Shown here piece by piece: positions 38,022 to 47,160 of a stretch of 64,000 bases of DNA. A program made the position numbers and the translations under genes. Location of the stretch: contig CALVCA010000004.1 of the NCBI GenBank assembly GCA_944325895.1, positions 62,001 to 126,000 of the forward strand, given 5' to 3'. The stretch comes from Candidatus Gastranaerophilales bacterium. Lineage in GTDB: Bacteria > Cyanobacteriota > Vampirovibrionia > Gastranaerophilales > Gastranaerophilaceae. The notes beneath the pieces are model-generated. The model saw nothing but the letters and a program-made list of their open reading frames with translations. It made no database searches and was not told the DNA's origin. Every line of letters begins with the position of its first letter. Position 1 is the stretch's first letter.

Positions 38022-38041
38022 TATTTTGTTGGAATTTATGT

Positions 38042-38047
38042 TATAAT
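38042..38047 (+). promoter_or_regulatory. Extended -10 box of the TPR protein gene
   Basis: TATAAT in TATGTTATAAT ends six bases before ATG 38054. Confidence 0.6.
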
Positions 38048-38053
38048 CCTGTT

Positions 38054-38938
38054 ATGAATAAATTATTTATGACAGGACTTTTTTTCTTTGTCATCTTTTG
38101 TTTCCCTGTAGCAGCAAGTGAACTTACCGAGGACTATTTTGACATGGCGACAAATTATGTTATTCAGGGGAATTATGTAGAAGCTGTTTCTTTTTTAGAT
38201 AAAATTTTAGTGTATGAACCGCAAAATTCTAACGTGGCAGATTTGAAAAGAGGTTTAGAGCAAATTTTGAAAGGCAGAAATTTTTCTTTTGTTTTATCAA
38301 AAAGTAATTCTGTAAAACAAGCTGTTGAAGCAAAGAAAAATGGCAACATGTCTGAAGAATTGTCTATTCTTGCGGCGGGAAAAGATTATTGGGCATATTA
38401 TTTTTTAGGGAATTATTATCGCAACAGAGGAAGTTATACTCAAGCGGTTGATTATTTCATCAAGTCGGTTAATGCTAAACCTGATTTTGTGCAGTGTTAT
38501 CTTCAAATTGCACTTTGTTATTTTGAAGCAAAAAATTATACGCAATCTATTACATATTTAAATCAATATTTAAAGATTAACCAGCAGGATGATTTTGCAT
38601 ATGCTTTAAGAGCACGCTGTGAAGCGGCATTAGACAATACAAATGATGCATTAAGTGATGTTATTACTGCTATTGCATTAGAAAATTCTTTAGAATACAG
38701 ATTTTTGGAAGCTAAAATACTTTACAATATGAGAAGATATGCTCAAGCCTGTGAAAAATTAGAAAAACTTGCTGAAGAAATTCAAACGTCGGAAGTATAT
38801 AAATTGTTAGGTTATTGTCAGGCTGAACTCGGACGTAATAGTGATGCTATAATAAATTTAGAAAAAGCAATGCTCCTTCTTTTTGAGGACGACAAAAATC
38901 TCAGTGCAAAGTATAATGAATTAAAAGCGAAGATTTAG
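38054..38938 (+). CDS. Exported TPR-repeat protein
   Basis: The 294-residue product has a signal peptide (MNKLFMTGLFFFVIFCFPVAAS). At least six tetratricopeptide repeats follow (for example the unit DYWAYYFLGNYYRNRGSYTQ and those after it), forming a protein-interaction solenoid. It probably acts in the periplasm. It abuts the next gene (TAGATG), so the two are co-translated. The following genes up to 42066 run on in the same direction with tiny gaps. Confidence 0.85.
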   Translation: MNKLFMTGLFFFVIFCFPVAASELTEDYFDMATNYVIQGNYVEAVSFLDKILVYEPQNSNVADLKRGLEQILKGRNFSFVLSKSNSVKQAVEAKKNGNMSEELSILAAGKDYWAYYFLGNYYRNRGSYTQAVDYFIKSVNAKPDFVQCYLQIALCYFEAKNYTQSITYLNQYLKINQQDDFAYALRARCEAALDNTNDALSDVITAIALENSLEYRFLEAKILYNMRRYAQACEKLEKLAEEIQTSEVYKLLGYCQAELGRNSDAIINLEKAMLLLFEDDKNLSAKYNELKAKI

Positions 38939-39904
38939 ATGAGGCATAAAAAAGAAAAATTTATAACAAAGGTTTTTAACGGAATTGTTACGTTAATGCT
39001 TGTTTGCGTGATGTTATTTTGTGTTCAAGGTTATACATCTTGCGACGGGTTGAAATTTGCACAGATTAGTGACAGTCATTTTTTACAAAATTCGCCAAAT
39101 ACTACTTTTAAAATGATTGCCGAATCTCCTGCACTTTTGGAAGATGCTGTTAATCAAATTAATTTAGTGCCAAATGTAGATTTTGTTGTGTTTACAGGAG
39201 ATTTGATTGATAAACCTTTTGAAAAAGAATTGCATGCCGTTTTGCCTTATTTGGCAAAACTTCATGCCCCATGGTATTTTTCTTTCGGAAATCATGATGT
39301 CTGTATTGGCGGTTATTTGACTAAAAAGATGTATTTTTCAATTTTAAAAGAGGGCAATCCTTCGTTTAATTTTAAAAATCCTTATTATTCTTTTGTTCCT
39401 AAAAAAGGATATAAAGTTATAGTTTTGGATAGTATGATAGATACGGAAATAACTGCTCAAGGCTATATTTATCCGGCACAGTTAAAGTGGCTTGATGATG
39501 AATTAAAAAATTCTCAAAAAGACATTGTATTAATATTTACGCATGTTCCTTTAATTGAACCTTATACAAGCCCAGGTCATAAAATGCGTAATGCAGCTGA
39601 AGTTCGCAGCGTAGTTGAAAAATATAAAAATCCTATAGCTGTTTTCTCAGGTCATTATCATGCTGCTAAAATTATTCAAAATGATAATGTCTTATATATA
39701 AGTACACCATCATTGGTATCTTATCCGAATGCTTTTAGATTAATTAATATAACAAAAAAACGTAATAAAGTAATTTTTGATATACAATTAAAGGAAACAG
39801 GATTGAAAAATGTACAAAAATTAGCTAAACTTATGGTCTTTGCATCATCTTTATACAGCGGCGAAGAAAAAGATCAAACAGCAGTTTACACAATAAAAAG
39901 GTAA
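38939..39904 (+). CDS. Exported or membrane-anchored calcineurin-like metallophosphoesterase
   Basis: A 321-residue phosphoesterase with the dinuclear metal motifs of the family: D45-x-H47 (ISDSH), FTGDLIDK, FGNHDV, FTHVPL and GHYHAAK. The front has basic residues followed by a hydrophobic stretch (about 15-32) that is a signal or anchor. The substrate is unknown; such proteins act on nucleotides or phospholipids. The start is immediately after the TPR gene stop. Confidence 0.88.
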   Translation: MRHKKEKFITKVFNGIVTLMLVCVMLFCVQGYTSCDGLKFAQISDSHFLQNSPNTTFKMIAESPALLEDAVNQINLVPNVDFVVFTGDLIDKPFEKELHAVLPYLAKLHAPWYFSFGNHDVCIGGYLTKKMYFSILKEGNPSFNFKNPYYSFVPKKGYKVIVLDSMIDTEITAQGYIYPAQLKWLDDELKNSQKDIVLIFTHVPLIEPYTSPGHKMRNAAEVRSVVEKYKNPIAVFSGHYHAAKIIQNDNVLYISTPSLVSYPNAFRLINITKKRNKVIFDIQLKETGLKNVQKLAKLMVFASSLYSGEEKDQTAVYTIKR

Positions 39905-39913
39905 AGAGGATTT

Positions 39914-40831
39914 ATGAGTGAATTCAGGGTAAAATTCAGAGGTGTCAGAGGAAGTTATCCTATTGCGAACAAAGATTTTTTAAAATATGGCGGAAATACT
40001 TCTTGCGTTGAGGTTAATGCCGGCGGTCATTTGATTATATTAGATGCCGGAACAGGTATGATAGATGTAGGTAATGATTTGATGGAACGTTATATTGCCT
40101 CGGGCATTAATAATCAAGACAGAATTCCTGTTAAAGCTTGTGTTTTTCTGTCACATATCCATCAAGATCATATACAGGGGTTTACATTTTTTAGACCTTT
40201 GCATTTAGCTTCCACAACTATAAATGTATATGGTAATGTTTCTGATAACGAAAATTTATCACAAGAATTATCGGATATGTTGTTTGGAAAATCTTTTCCG
40301 CTTGATTTAGGGGATATTGCAGGGAATTTGAATATTAAAAAACTCCATGATTTTGATAAAATTGTTTTGCGGCACGGGTGTGAACCGTTGATTAATATAA
40401 CGGATTATAATGATGAAGACGTTGTTATTACTTGTTATAAATCATATGCACATCCAAAAGACGGAGTTGTTGTATATAAGATTTCATATAAAAATAAATC
40501 TCTTGTCTATGCTACTGATAAAGAAAGTTATTTGGGCGGAGATAAAAAGCTTGTTAATTTTGCACGTAATTGTAATCTGTTAATACATGATGCTCAATAT
40601 ACTACAGAAGATTATTTGAATCATTTTTCTTCAAAACAAGGTTACGGGCATTCGACATTTGATATGGCTGTTGAAGTTCAAAAACAAACTAATGCCGAAA
40701 AACTTGTGTTTTTCCATTTTGATCCGAATTATTCTGATGATAAGTTAGACGGAGTAAAAGATTATTATACAAAATTATTCCCTGATAAAGTCATTATGGC
40801 TCAGGAAGGTCTTGAAATTAATTTAATTTAA
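39914..40831 (+). CDS. MBL-fold metallo-hydrolase
   Basis: The 305-residue product shows the metallo-beta-lactamase fold: GVRGSYPI opening, LDAGTG, and HIHQDH at 81-86 (HxHxDH motif). Later ligands are in YAHPKDG, ATDKES and HDAQY, and it ends near FFHFDP. The opening resembles PhnP/RNase Z-like and phosphodiesterase-like members. The substrate cannot be set. It follows the phosphoesterase by nine bases, with GAGG upstream. Confidence 0.85.
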   Translation: MSEFRVKFRGVRGSYPIANKDFLKYGGNTSCVEVNAGGHLIILDAGTGMIDVGNDLMERYIASGINNQDRIPVKACVFLSHIHQDHIQGFTFFRPLHLASTTINVYGNVSDNENLSQELSDMLFGKSFPLDLGDIAGNLNIKKLHDFDKIVLRHGCEPLINITDYNDEDVVITCYKSYAHPKDGVVVYKISYKNKSLVYATDKESYLGGDKKLVNFARNCNLLIHDAQYTTEDYLNHFSSKQGYGHSTFDMAVEVQKQTNAEKLVFFHFDPNYSDDKLDGVKDYYTKLFPDKVIMAQEGLEINLI

Positions 40832-40834
40832 AGT

Positions 40835-41380
40835 ATGAAAAAATTTTTTATATTAACCTTTATATTTGTTTCATTATTTACATCTGCATATAAAAAACCT
40901 GATGTATATGAAATTGATGCACAGAAAAATGCTTATATTCATAATAATTTGGGGCTTATGTATGTTGATGAAAAGTGTTATTATGCAGCTATTCAAGAAT
41001 TTAAAATCGCAATAAGTTTAAACCCTAATACTCAGGCAACAGCTGTTTATTATAATAATTTGGGGGAAGTGTATTTGTTGATAGGTTATCCTGATTATGC
41101 TTTGGATTGTTTTGAACGTGCAATCAAGCAGTTTAGTTTGAATTTTAAATATTACCAAAATTTGGCAAAAACTTATAAACAGCTCGGAACATTAGATGTG
41201 CAAATTCAAAAATATTCAAACAGGACAAATCCTTTAAATCAGGTAATGCTGGGGGTTTTGTATGCTGAAAAGGGTGAGAAAAGAAAAGCAATAACAATTC
41301 TCGATAATTTTATAATGTCAGAACCTGATTTAATGATTACTCCTGCTGTAAAAAATTATATAAGAGAAATGTTAAAATGA
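40835..41380 (+). CDS. Exported small TPR protein
   Basis: The 181-residue product starts with a signal peptide (MKKFFILTFIFVSLFTSAYK). Three or so TPR units follow (for example AVYYNNLGEVYLLIGYPDYA). It begins three bases after the MBL-fold gene and its end overlaps the next gene by four bases (ATGA). It resembles the larger TPR protein at 38054, suggesting a duplicated envelope scaffold function. Confidence 0.8.
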   Translation: MKKFFILTFIFVSLFTSAYKKPDVYEIDAQKNAYIHNNLGLMYVDEKCYYAAIQEFKIAISLNPNTQATAVYYNNLGEVYLLIGYPDYALDCFERAIKQFSLNFKYYQNLAKTYKQLGTLDVQIQKYSNRTNPLNQVMLGVLYAEKGEKRKAITILDNFIMSEPDLMITPAVKNYIREMLK

Positions 41381-42066
41381 ATGTAAGAAAAAAACTTTTA
41401 GAATTAAAAGAGGATAAATATCAGAAATTTCATACATCGCTTGTACCTGGCATTGATAATGTTTTGGGAGTAAGAGTGCCTCAAGTAAGAAAAATTGCTG
41501 AAGAATTGGCTAAAACTGATTATTGGCAAGATTATAAAGACGATTTATATTATGAGGAGGTGATGATTCAAGGGCTTTTAATAGGGTATGCCAAAATGGA
41601 CAATAAAAAAAGGCTTGAACTTTTAAAGAGTTTTATACCTAAAATTAATAATTGGGGAATTTGTGATGTTGTTTGTTCTAATTTGAAATTTACGAAAAAG
41701 TGTAAAGAACATGTTTGGCATTTTTTACAGCCTTATTTAAAATCAAATCAGGAGTTTGAAATACGTTTCGGTGTAGTTATGCTTTTGGATTATTTTATTG
41801 ATGATGAATATATTGATAAAGTTTTGGATGTTTTGGATAAAATCAGGCATGAAGGCTATTATGCAAAAATGGCAATAGCCTGGGCACTTTCTGTTTGTTT
41901 CGTGAAATATTGGGATAAAACATTAAAATATTTTCTTCATTCAAACTTGTCTGATTGGGTTTTTAATAAAACTGTCCAAAAAGTCTGCGAATCTTACAGA
42001 ATTTCTAATGAAAATAAAGTTTTTTTAAAACAAATCAAAAGGCATTTTTATAAACAAAAGTTGTAA
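41377..42066 (+). CDS. DNA alkylation repair protein, AlkD family
   Basis: The 229-residue product matches AlkD-like HEAT-repeat DNA glycosylases that remove alkylated bases. The family segments GVRVPQVRKIA, NWGICDVVC, EIRFGVVMLLDYF and YYAKMAIAWALSVCF are present. The start overlaps the stop of the TPR gene. It ends the run that starts at 38054; a link between the TPR proteins and DNA repair is not obvious. Confidence 0.9.
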   Translation: MNVRKKLLELKEDKYQKFHTSLVPGIDNVLGVRVPQVRKIAEELAKTDYWQDYKDDLYYEEVMIQGLLIGYAKMDNKKRLELLKSFIPKINNWGICDVVCSNLKFTKKCKEHVWHFLQPYLKSNQEFEIRFGVVMLLDYFIDDEYIDKVLDVLDKIRHEGYYAKMAIAWALSVCFVKYWDKTLKYFLHSNLSDWVFNKTVQKVCESYRISNENKVFLKQIKRHFYKQKL

Positions 42067-42104
42067 TTTATTTTTGTTGTATGATTAAGAAAAAGAGGGT
42101 TTTT

Positions 42105-42815
42105 ATGTTAAAGGATAAAGTGATTATAGTTTTTGGCGGTTGCGGCTTGATTGGCCGTGAGATTATAAAAGATATTAAAAAGAAAAACGGAATAGCAATA
42201 AATGCGGATATAAATTCAAATGATTATAAAATTGATATTACGAACAATGATGATATAAAAAATATTTTTAAAGAAGTTTATACCAAATACGGAAGAATTG
42301 ACGGCATTGTAAATTGTGCATATCCTAGAACAAAAGATTGGGGAAACAAATTAGAGGATATTAGTTTTGAATCATGGCAAAAAAATGTTGATATGCAATT
42401 AAATCCGATTATAGTAATAACTCAGGAAGGATTAAAATATATGAAAGAAGGTTCTTCTTTTGTAAATTTTGGCTCAATTTACGGTGTTTGCGGGAATGAC
42501 TTTACTATATATGAAGGTACCGGCGGAACATCTCCTGCGGCATATCCTGCGATAAAAGCAGGGATAATCAATTTTACCCGTTATTTGGCATCATATGTCG
42601 GACATAAAGGTATTCGTGCTAACTGTGTTTCTCCCGGCGGTGTTTTTGACAATCAAAATCCTGTTTTTGTAAAAAATTATTCACACCGATCCCCTTTAAA
42701 AAGGCTGGCAAAACCTTCTGAAATCGCTCCGGCAGTCAGCTTTTTGCTTTCTGATGAAGCAAGTTACATTACTGGTCATAATTTAATGGTAGACGGAGGC
42801 TGGAGTGCAATATAA
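42105..42815 (+). CDS. SDR-family oxidoreductase (PtmA-like)
   Basis: The 236-residue short-chain dehydrogenase has the NAD motif GGCGLIG at 11-17, NCAY, a catalytic Ser in FGSIYG and YPAIK as the YxxxK pair. ATG 42105 is preferred over 42081 for its AAAGAGGG site. It opens a three-gene run with a Gfo/Idh enzyme and a CMP-sugar synthetase, like the ptmA/ptmB set of nonulosonic-acid routes in Campylobacter. The role in sugar activation is inferred from this context. Confidence 0.85.
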   Translation: MLKDKVIIVFGGCGLIGREIIKDIKKKNGIAINADINSNDYKIDITNNDDIKNIFKEVYTKYGRIDGIVNCAYPRTKDWGNKLEDISFESWQKNVDMQLNPIIVITQEGLKYMKEGSSFVNFGSIYGVCGNDFTIYEGTGGTSPAAYPAIKAGIINFTRYLASYVGHKGIRANCVSPGGVFDNQNPVFVKNYSHRSPLKRLAKPSEIAPAVSFLLSDEASYITGHNLMVDGGWSAI

Positions 42816-43650
42816 GGTTTTATTTGTAGGACTCGGATCTATTGGCAGTAAACATTTAAATAATCTTTTGCAATGCGGCTATTTTAATATTGATGCTCTC
42901 CGTACAAAAAAAGAGCCGGTTAAAAATATTAACAATATTTTTACGGATTATCAGGAAGTTCCCGATGATTATGATATTGTTTTTATTACAAATCCGACGT
43001 ATTTGCATTATGAAGCCATATCAAAATTAGCAGCAAAAACAAAAAATATGTTTATTGAAAAACCTGTTTTTAATAAAGTTCAAAAATGCAGTTTTTCGTC
43101 GGGTATAAATTATGTTGCGTGTCCTTTAAGATATAATTCGGAAGTTATTAAATTAAAAGATTATGTAAATAGTAATAAAGTTTATGCTTTCAGAGCAATT
43201 TGTTCTTCATATTTGCCTGAATGGAGAAAAAACGGTGATTATAAAAATTGTTATAGTGCTAAATCTGATTTAGGCGGTGGTGTTGAGCTTGACTTAATCC
43301 ATGAAATTGATTACTTGAAATGGATATTTGGTTCGTTTGATAAAGTAAAAATGTTGTCCGATAAAAAATCCGATTTAGAAATAACATCTCATGATATTGC
43401 AATATATTTATTAGAGAATAAAGAAGTTATGGGTTCTTTGCATTTGGATTATTTTGGCAGAAAAACTATTCGTCAGATTGAAGTGTTTGCTCAAAATGAA
43501 ACAAAAACCTTTGATTTATTGCAAAATACAAATGATATGTATATGGATGAAATGAAATATTTTCTTGATCTTATAAAAAATAATTGCAAAATATATAATA
43601 ATTCACCAAAAGAAGCAATTGAAAGTTTGAAAATAGCATTAGGAGAATAA
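42805..43650 (+). CDS. Gfo/Idh/MocA-family oxidoreductase
   Basis: A 281-residue sugar-type dehydrogenase with GLGSIGSKH (Rossmann) near the front and the catalytic FIEKPVF (EKP motif). A substrate-binding segment is GGGVELDLIHEIDYL. It starts with GTG and overlaps the SDR gene by 11 bases, with GGAGG as ribosome site. It lies between SDR and CMP-sugar synthetase genes, which points to nucleotide-sugar chemistry; the exact substrate is unknown. Confidence 0.85.
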   Translation: MQYKVLFVGLGSIGSKHLNNLLQCGYFNIDALRTKKEPVKNINNIFTDYQEVPDDYDIVFITNPTYLHYEAISKLAAKTKNMFIEKPVFNKVQKCSFSSGINYVACPLRYNSEVIKLKDYVNSNKVYAFRAICSSYLPEWRKNGDYKNCYSAKSDLGGGVELDLIHEIDYLKWIFGSFDKVKMLSDKKSDLEITSHDIAIYLLENKEVMGSLHLDYFGRKTIRQIEVFAQNETKTFDLLQNTNDMYMDEMKYFLDLIKNNCKIYNNSPKEAIESLKIALGE

Positions 43651-43651
43651 A

Positions 43652-44410
43652 ATGAAGTTGTTATTTACAATATGTGCCAGAAAAGGCTCAAAAGGCTTAA
43701 AAAATAAGAATATCTCAAATTTTTTGGATTATCCGATTTGTTATTATACATTATCTGCTTATCAATTATTTAAAGATAAATATGGCTTTGAATGCGAGCT
43801 TGCCGTAAACACAGATAGCGAAGAATTAATTAATCAAATAAAAAAAACATGTATAAATTTTAAACATATTCAAAGGACAGATGAGTTAGCCGGTGACAGA
43901 GTCGGGAAAATAGATGTTATAAAAGATACCTATAAAAAAATGAACAAAGAATTTGACTATATTATTGATTTAGACTTGACATCTCCTTTGCGTACAGTTG
44001 AAGATATCAAAGGAGTATTAGATAAATTAATAGAGAACTCTAACGCAGATGCAAGTTTTTCAATGACAAATTCAAGACGTTCGCCATATTTTAATCAAGT
44101 ATGTAAAAATGAAAAAGGTTTTTTTGAAGTGGTTAATAATCTTGGGTTTACATCAAGACAACAGGCTCCTGAAATTTTTGATATGAATGCTTCTATTTAT
44201 GCATATAGACCAAATTATTTATTGGACAATAATGTAAAAAAATTATTTGACGGGAAATTAACGGCATATCAAATGAAGGATACTGCCATATTAGATATTG
44301 ACAATCCCGAAGATAAAGAGATGATGGAAATTATTGCAAGATATTTTTATAAAGAATATGATGAATATAATCAAATATATAATAATATCAGATATATATT
44401 AAAGCCCTAA
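43652..44410 (+). CDS. CMP-nonulosonate cytidylyltransferase (acylneuraminate type)
   Basis: Activates a nonulosonic acid (sialic-, legionaminic- or pseudaminic-like) with CTP. The 252-residue product has the family motif CARKGSKGLKNKN at 8-20, plus DLTSPLRT and RRSPYFNQ. The closest well-known relatives are NeuA/LegF/PtmB. Synthase and epimerase genes are not in this window, so the set is incomplete here. It begins one base after the Gfo/Idh gene. Confidence 0.88.
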   Translation: MKLLFTICARKGSKGLKNKNISNFLDYPICYYTLSAYQLFKDKYGFECELAVNTDSEELINQIKKTCINFKHIQRTDELAGDRVGKIDVIKDTYKKMNKEFDYIIDLDLTSPLRTVEDIKGVLDKLIENSNADASFSMTNSRRSPYFNQVCKNEKGFFEVVNNLGFTSRQQAPEIFDMNASIYAYRPNYLLDNNVKKLFDGKLTAYQMKDTAILDIDNPEDKEMMEIIARYFYKEYDEYNQIYNNIRYILKP

Positions 44411-44437
44411 ACATTGTTTAGGGCTTTAAGTTTTTTA
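44401..44437. terminator. Strong bidirectional terminator
   Basis: AAAGCCCTAAAC pairs perfectly with GTTTAGGGCTTT around ATT (12-bp stem), with a T run downstream on the plus strand. It divides the nonulosonate genes from the convergent iron alcohol dehydrogenase. Confidence 0.92.
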
Positions 44438-45643
44438 TAAAGGTCTTATAGAATTTTTGTAAATTTCTTCAACGACTTCACGATTATTTCCGGAAGGTCC
44501 GATATCAATCAAGCCGCTTAATGATGGTGTCGTGTAAACCAAATCAACAAGACGTTCAACATCATTTTCACTGAAACCTTCATCAATCAGTTTTTCGCTG
44601 ACACCAACTGATTGCAGCCATGATTGAACACCTTTTGCAGCTTTTTCGGCTTCTTCAGGATTACCGGATAATCCCGGGACAATCGGACTTAAAATATCAG
44701 CTAAAATATGCGGTCTGTCTTTATAAATTACTTTGATTACGGCAGGTAAAAGCATTGCCAGTCCTAATCCGTGTGCCAGTTCATGTTTTACGGCACTCAA
44801 AGGATGTTCAAGTGCATGTGTATAATGTAAAAGACCGTTGTCAAAGCAAACTCCGCCCATCATTGCTGCATATGCCAGGTAATATCTTGCTTCTAAATCA
44901 TCCGGATTTTCATTTGCTTTAGGTAAATATTTTGCAACATCAGCAATAACTTCACGAGCTAATGTAACGGCATAAGGCGATGTTACAGTGCTGGTTGCAG
45001 CTTCTATAACATGGTTTACCGCATCAATAGATACATATCTTGTTTGTTTCGGTGATAATTTTGTCATTAATTGCGGATCATCTATTGCATACATAGGATA
45101 AATACAATCATATGCAATTGCCGGTTTAAAATCTTTTTCAGGAACTGTTACAACTGCAAATCTATTGGTTTCGGTACCTGTGCCGTGAGTTAAGTTGATA
45201 GATACAATAGGAGCGGCTTTTTCAGGTGTGAATTTAAATTCATAAATATCATTTGCATTTTTATCAGGATATTCCATTAAAATAGCAACAGATTTTCCGG
45301 CATCTGTAGGCGATCCTCCGCCTATTGCGATAACAGCTTTTGCTCCAAATTCTTGTGCCATTTTAGCTGCTTCGTTAACATGATGAGTAGTCGGGTTTGG
45401 TGTTACTTGATCATAGTTTACATAACCAATGCCGTTATCTTTGAGTGCTTTTTCAACGTAATCCCAGGCCCCTGTTGCTTTATAAGCGTTTCTCCCTGAC
45501 ATTACTATGACTTTATCAATACCTTTTGTTTTTAAATCACGTGCTATATCATCAATTTTTTTGATAGCACCTACTCCGAAAAATACGGATGTGCGTGTTC
45601 TGATTTCACGAATGTCATTAATATTAATGTCCTTTTCCCACAT
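44435..45643 (-). CDS. Iron-containing alcohol dehydrogenase
   Basis: The 402-residue product has GGGSPTDAGKS near residues 102-112. The iron-binding histidines are in HALEHPLSAVKHELAHGLG. It reduces aldehydes or ketones with NAD(P)H, or the reverse, in fermentation. ATG 45643 follows AAAGGAGAG; an earlier in-frame start at 45661 would include that site. It is one of two alcohol dehydrogenases in the window, in line with a fermentative life. Confidence 0.92.
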   Translation of the reverse strand: MWEKDININDIREIRTRTSVFFGVGAIKKIDDIARDLKTKGIDKVIVMSGRNAYKATGAWDYVEKALKDNGIGYVNYDQVTPNPTTHHVNEAAKMAQEFGAKAVIAIGGGSPTDAGKSVAILMEYPDKNANDIYEFKFTPEKAAPIVSINLTHGTGTETNRFAVVTVPEKDFKPAIAYDCIYPMYAIDDPQLMTKLSPKQTRYVSIDAVNHVIEAATSTVTSPYAVTLAREVIADVAKYLPKANENPDDLEARYYLAYAAMMGGVCFDNGLLHYTHALEHPLSAVKHELAHGLGLAMLLPAVIKVIYKDRPHILADILSPIVPGLSGNPEEAEKAAKGVQSWLQSVGVSEKLIDEGFSENDVERLVDLVYTTPSLSGLIDIGPSGNNREVVEEIYKNSIRPL

Positions 45644-45661
45644 AATAAACTCTCCTTTCAT

Positions 45662-46028
45662 AATATATTTTAATCTATAAATTTATCTTTTGCAATAAAG
45701 AGTTTTTAGTCAATTTATTGATTTATAAATCAATTATAGAGAAATGTAAATATAAATTTAAAAACAGTTGAAACCCAGTTATAATGTCTGTATGGTATAG
45801 TCGAAGTGTGTTCATAGCAATAAAAGAGGCTGTTTATAATAAAAGGCTCCAGTTGGATGGATAATATTATACCATCTGATATAGAAAAAGAGATTAATAA
45901 CAAATTGACAAAGGAAGAACGACTAGAGATATTACTAGAACATTGTGCGTAAGGAAGAAATAGCGGTCTTTTTAAAGACCGCTATTGTAATATTTGATAA
46001 AATTGTCATTAGTTGTATAATAAGATTT
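45662..46028. other. Gap with short broken open frames and a hairpin
   Basis: Two short frames run on the plus strand. One (ATG near 45787, about 26 codons) has TATAAT right before it. The other (45857-45952, 31 codons: IPSDIEKEINNKL, EERLEILLEHCA) is in another frame. Together they look like one small gene split by a frameshift, perhaps a defence or antitoxin remnant. A hairpin at 45959-45986 follows (AATAGCGGTCTTT and its complement), with a weak T tail. Then come the promoter and start of the CDF gene. Confidence 0.4.
45994..46021 (+). promoter_or_regulatory. Promoter of the CDF transporter gene
   Basis: TTGATA at 45994-45999 and TATAAT at 46016-46021, 16 bases apart. The -10 box ends seven bases before ATG 46029: the clearest complete promoter for a leaderless start in the window. 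Confidence 0.7.
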
Positions 46029-46916
46029 ATGGATATAAATAAACAAAAAAAATTTGCTGCAGGATTATCAATTTGTTCTAACGCAATAATAATTATGTTA
46101 AAACTTATAGCAGGTTTTTTGTCGGGCAGTATAAGTATAATTTCGGAAGCCATACATTCATTGAGTGATATGCTTGCCTCGGTTATAACATTTTTTTCTG
46201 TTGTAAGGTCGTCTGAACCGGCTGATAAAAATCATCCGTTCGGACACGGCAGATATGAAGATATGTCAGGATTTATAGAAGGACTTTTAATTATATTTGC
46301 CTCTGTTTATATTTTTATTGAGGCGGGTAAAAAGGTGTTTTTTGCCGCAGAAACTGAATTTGAACCGATGCTCGGTATTTATGTGATGATTTTTGCCGTT
46401 GTTGCAAATTTTTTCGTCAGCTCGTATCTGTTTAAAATTGCTAAAAAATCAGGCTCAATATCTCTTTTAGCGGATGCGGAACACCTAAGAACTGATATAT
46501 ATTCTTCTTTCGGAGTACTTTTAGGTTTAGTTCTTATCAAATTTACCGGTATAGAAATATTAGACCCTCTTATTGCTTTTTTTGTTGCTTTGTTTATTTT
46601 GAAAACAGGTATTTCAATTACAAAAACTGCTTTGAATAATCTTTTAGACGGTTCTTTGCCTGATAGCGATGTCAGATTGATACAAAAAGTAGTTAATGGA
46701 TCGGATGGTGTTGTCAGTTATAAAAATATAAAATCAAGACGTGTTGGAGCATATAAAGATATTGAAATTACGCTTATATTCCCATCGGATATGACAATAC
46801 TTCAATGTCATGATATATGTGATGACATTGAGGCAAAACTTGAACACGAATTGGGAAATACGGTTGTAGTATTACATGCTGAACCCGATTGCAAAAATTG
46901 TGCTAAAAAAAGTTAG
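46029..46916 (+). CDS. Cation diffusion facilitator (zinc/iron/manganese efflux)
   Basis: The 295-residue product has about six membrane helices and a cytoplasmic C-terminal domain. The metal motifs are SEAIHSLSD in the second helix, HPFGHGRYE in the loop and LLADAEHLRTDIYSS in the fifth helix. It exchanges metal ions for protons. Near the end, the segment HAEPDCKNC may bind metal. ATG 46029 is favoured over a longer upstream frame because the full promoter ends seven bases before it. Confidence 0.93.
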   Translation: MDINKQKKFAAGLSICSNAIIIMLKLIAGFLSGSISIISEAIHSLSDMLASVITFFSVVRSSEPADKNHPFGHGRYEDMSGFIEGLLIIFASVYIFIEAGKKVFFAAETEFEPMLGIYVMIFAVVANFFVSSYLFKIAKKSGSISLLADAEHLRTDIYSSFGVLLGLVLIKFTGIEILDPLIAFFVALFILKTGISITKTALNNLLDGSLPDSDVRLIQKVVNGSDGVVSYKNIKSRRVGAYKDIEITLIFPSDMTILQCHDICDDIEAKLEHELGNTVVVLHAEPDCKNCAKKS

Positions 46917-47122
46917 CCTCCGCCGAAAAATCCTACAATTTCCAGCACATCTCCGTTTTTTATAATTTCTGTGGTGTATCTGTCTTTGTTTATAATTTCA
47001 AGATTTTTTTCTATAGCAAACATTTTTCCTGTAACCTGTCTTTCTTTAATAAAATCTGCTATAGTTGAATTTTCTTCTATTTCTATTTCATTTCCGTTTA
47101 CGGTAATTTGTATTTTAGCCAT
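46913..47122 (-). CDS. thiS: Sulfur carrier protein ThiS
   Basis: A 69-residue ubiquitin-like protein ending in VGFFGGG. The C-terminal Gly-Gly is adenylated and thiocarboxylated to give the sulfur of the thiazole ring of thiamine. AAGG lies upstream of the ATG. It diverges from the thiF-like gene and its stop overlaps the CDF gene by four bases. Confidence 0.9.
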   Translation of the reverse strand: MAKIQITVNGNEIEIEENSTIADFIKERQVTGKMFAIEKNLEIINKDRYTTEIIKNGDVLEIVGFFGGG

Positions 47123-47143
47123 GATTATTTTCCTTATGTTTTT

Positions 47144-47153
47144 ATTATAGAAT
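47144..47153. promoter_or_regulatory. Overlapping divergent -10 boxes of thiS and thiF-like gene
   Basis: Minus-strand TATAAT (47149-47144) and plus-strand TAGAAT (47148-47153) share two bases. Only one polymerase could open the DNA here at a time. Confidence 0.5.
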
Positions 47154-47160
47154 AAAAATT

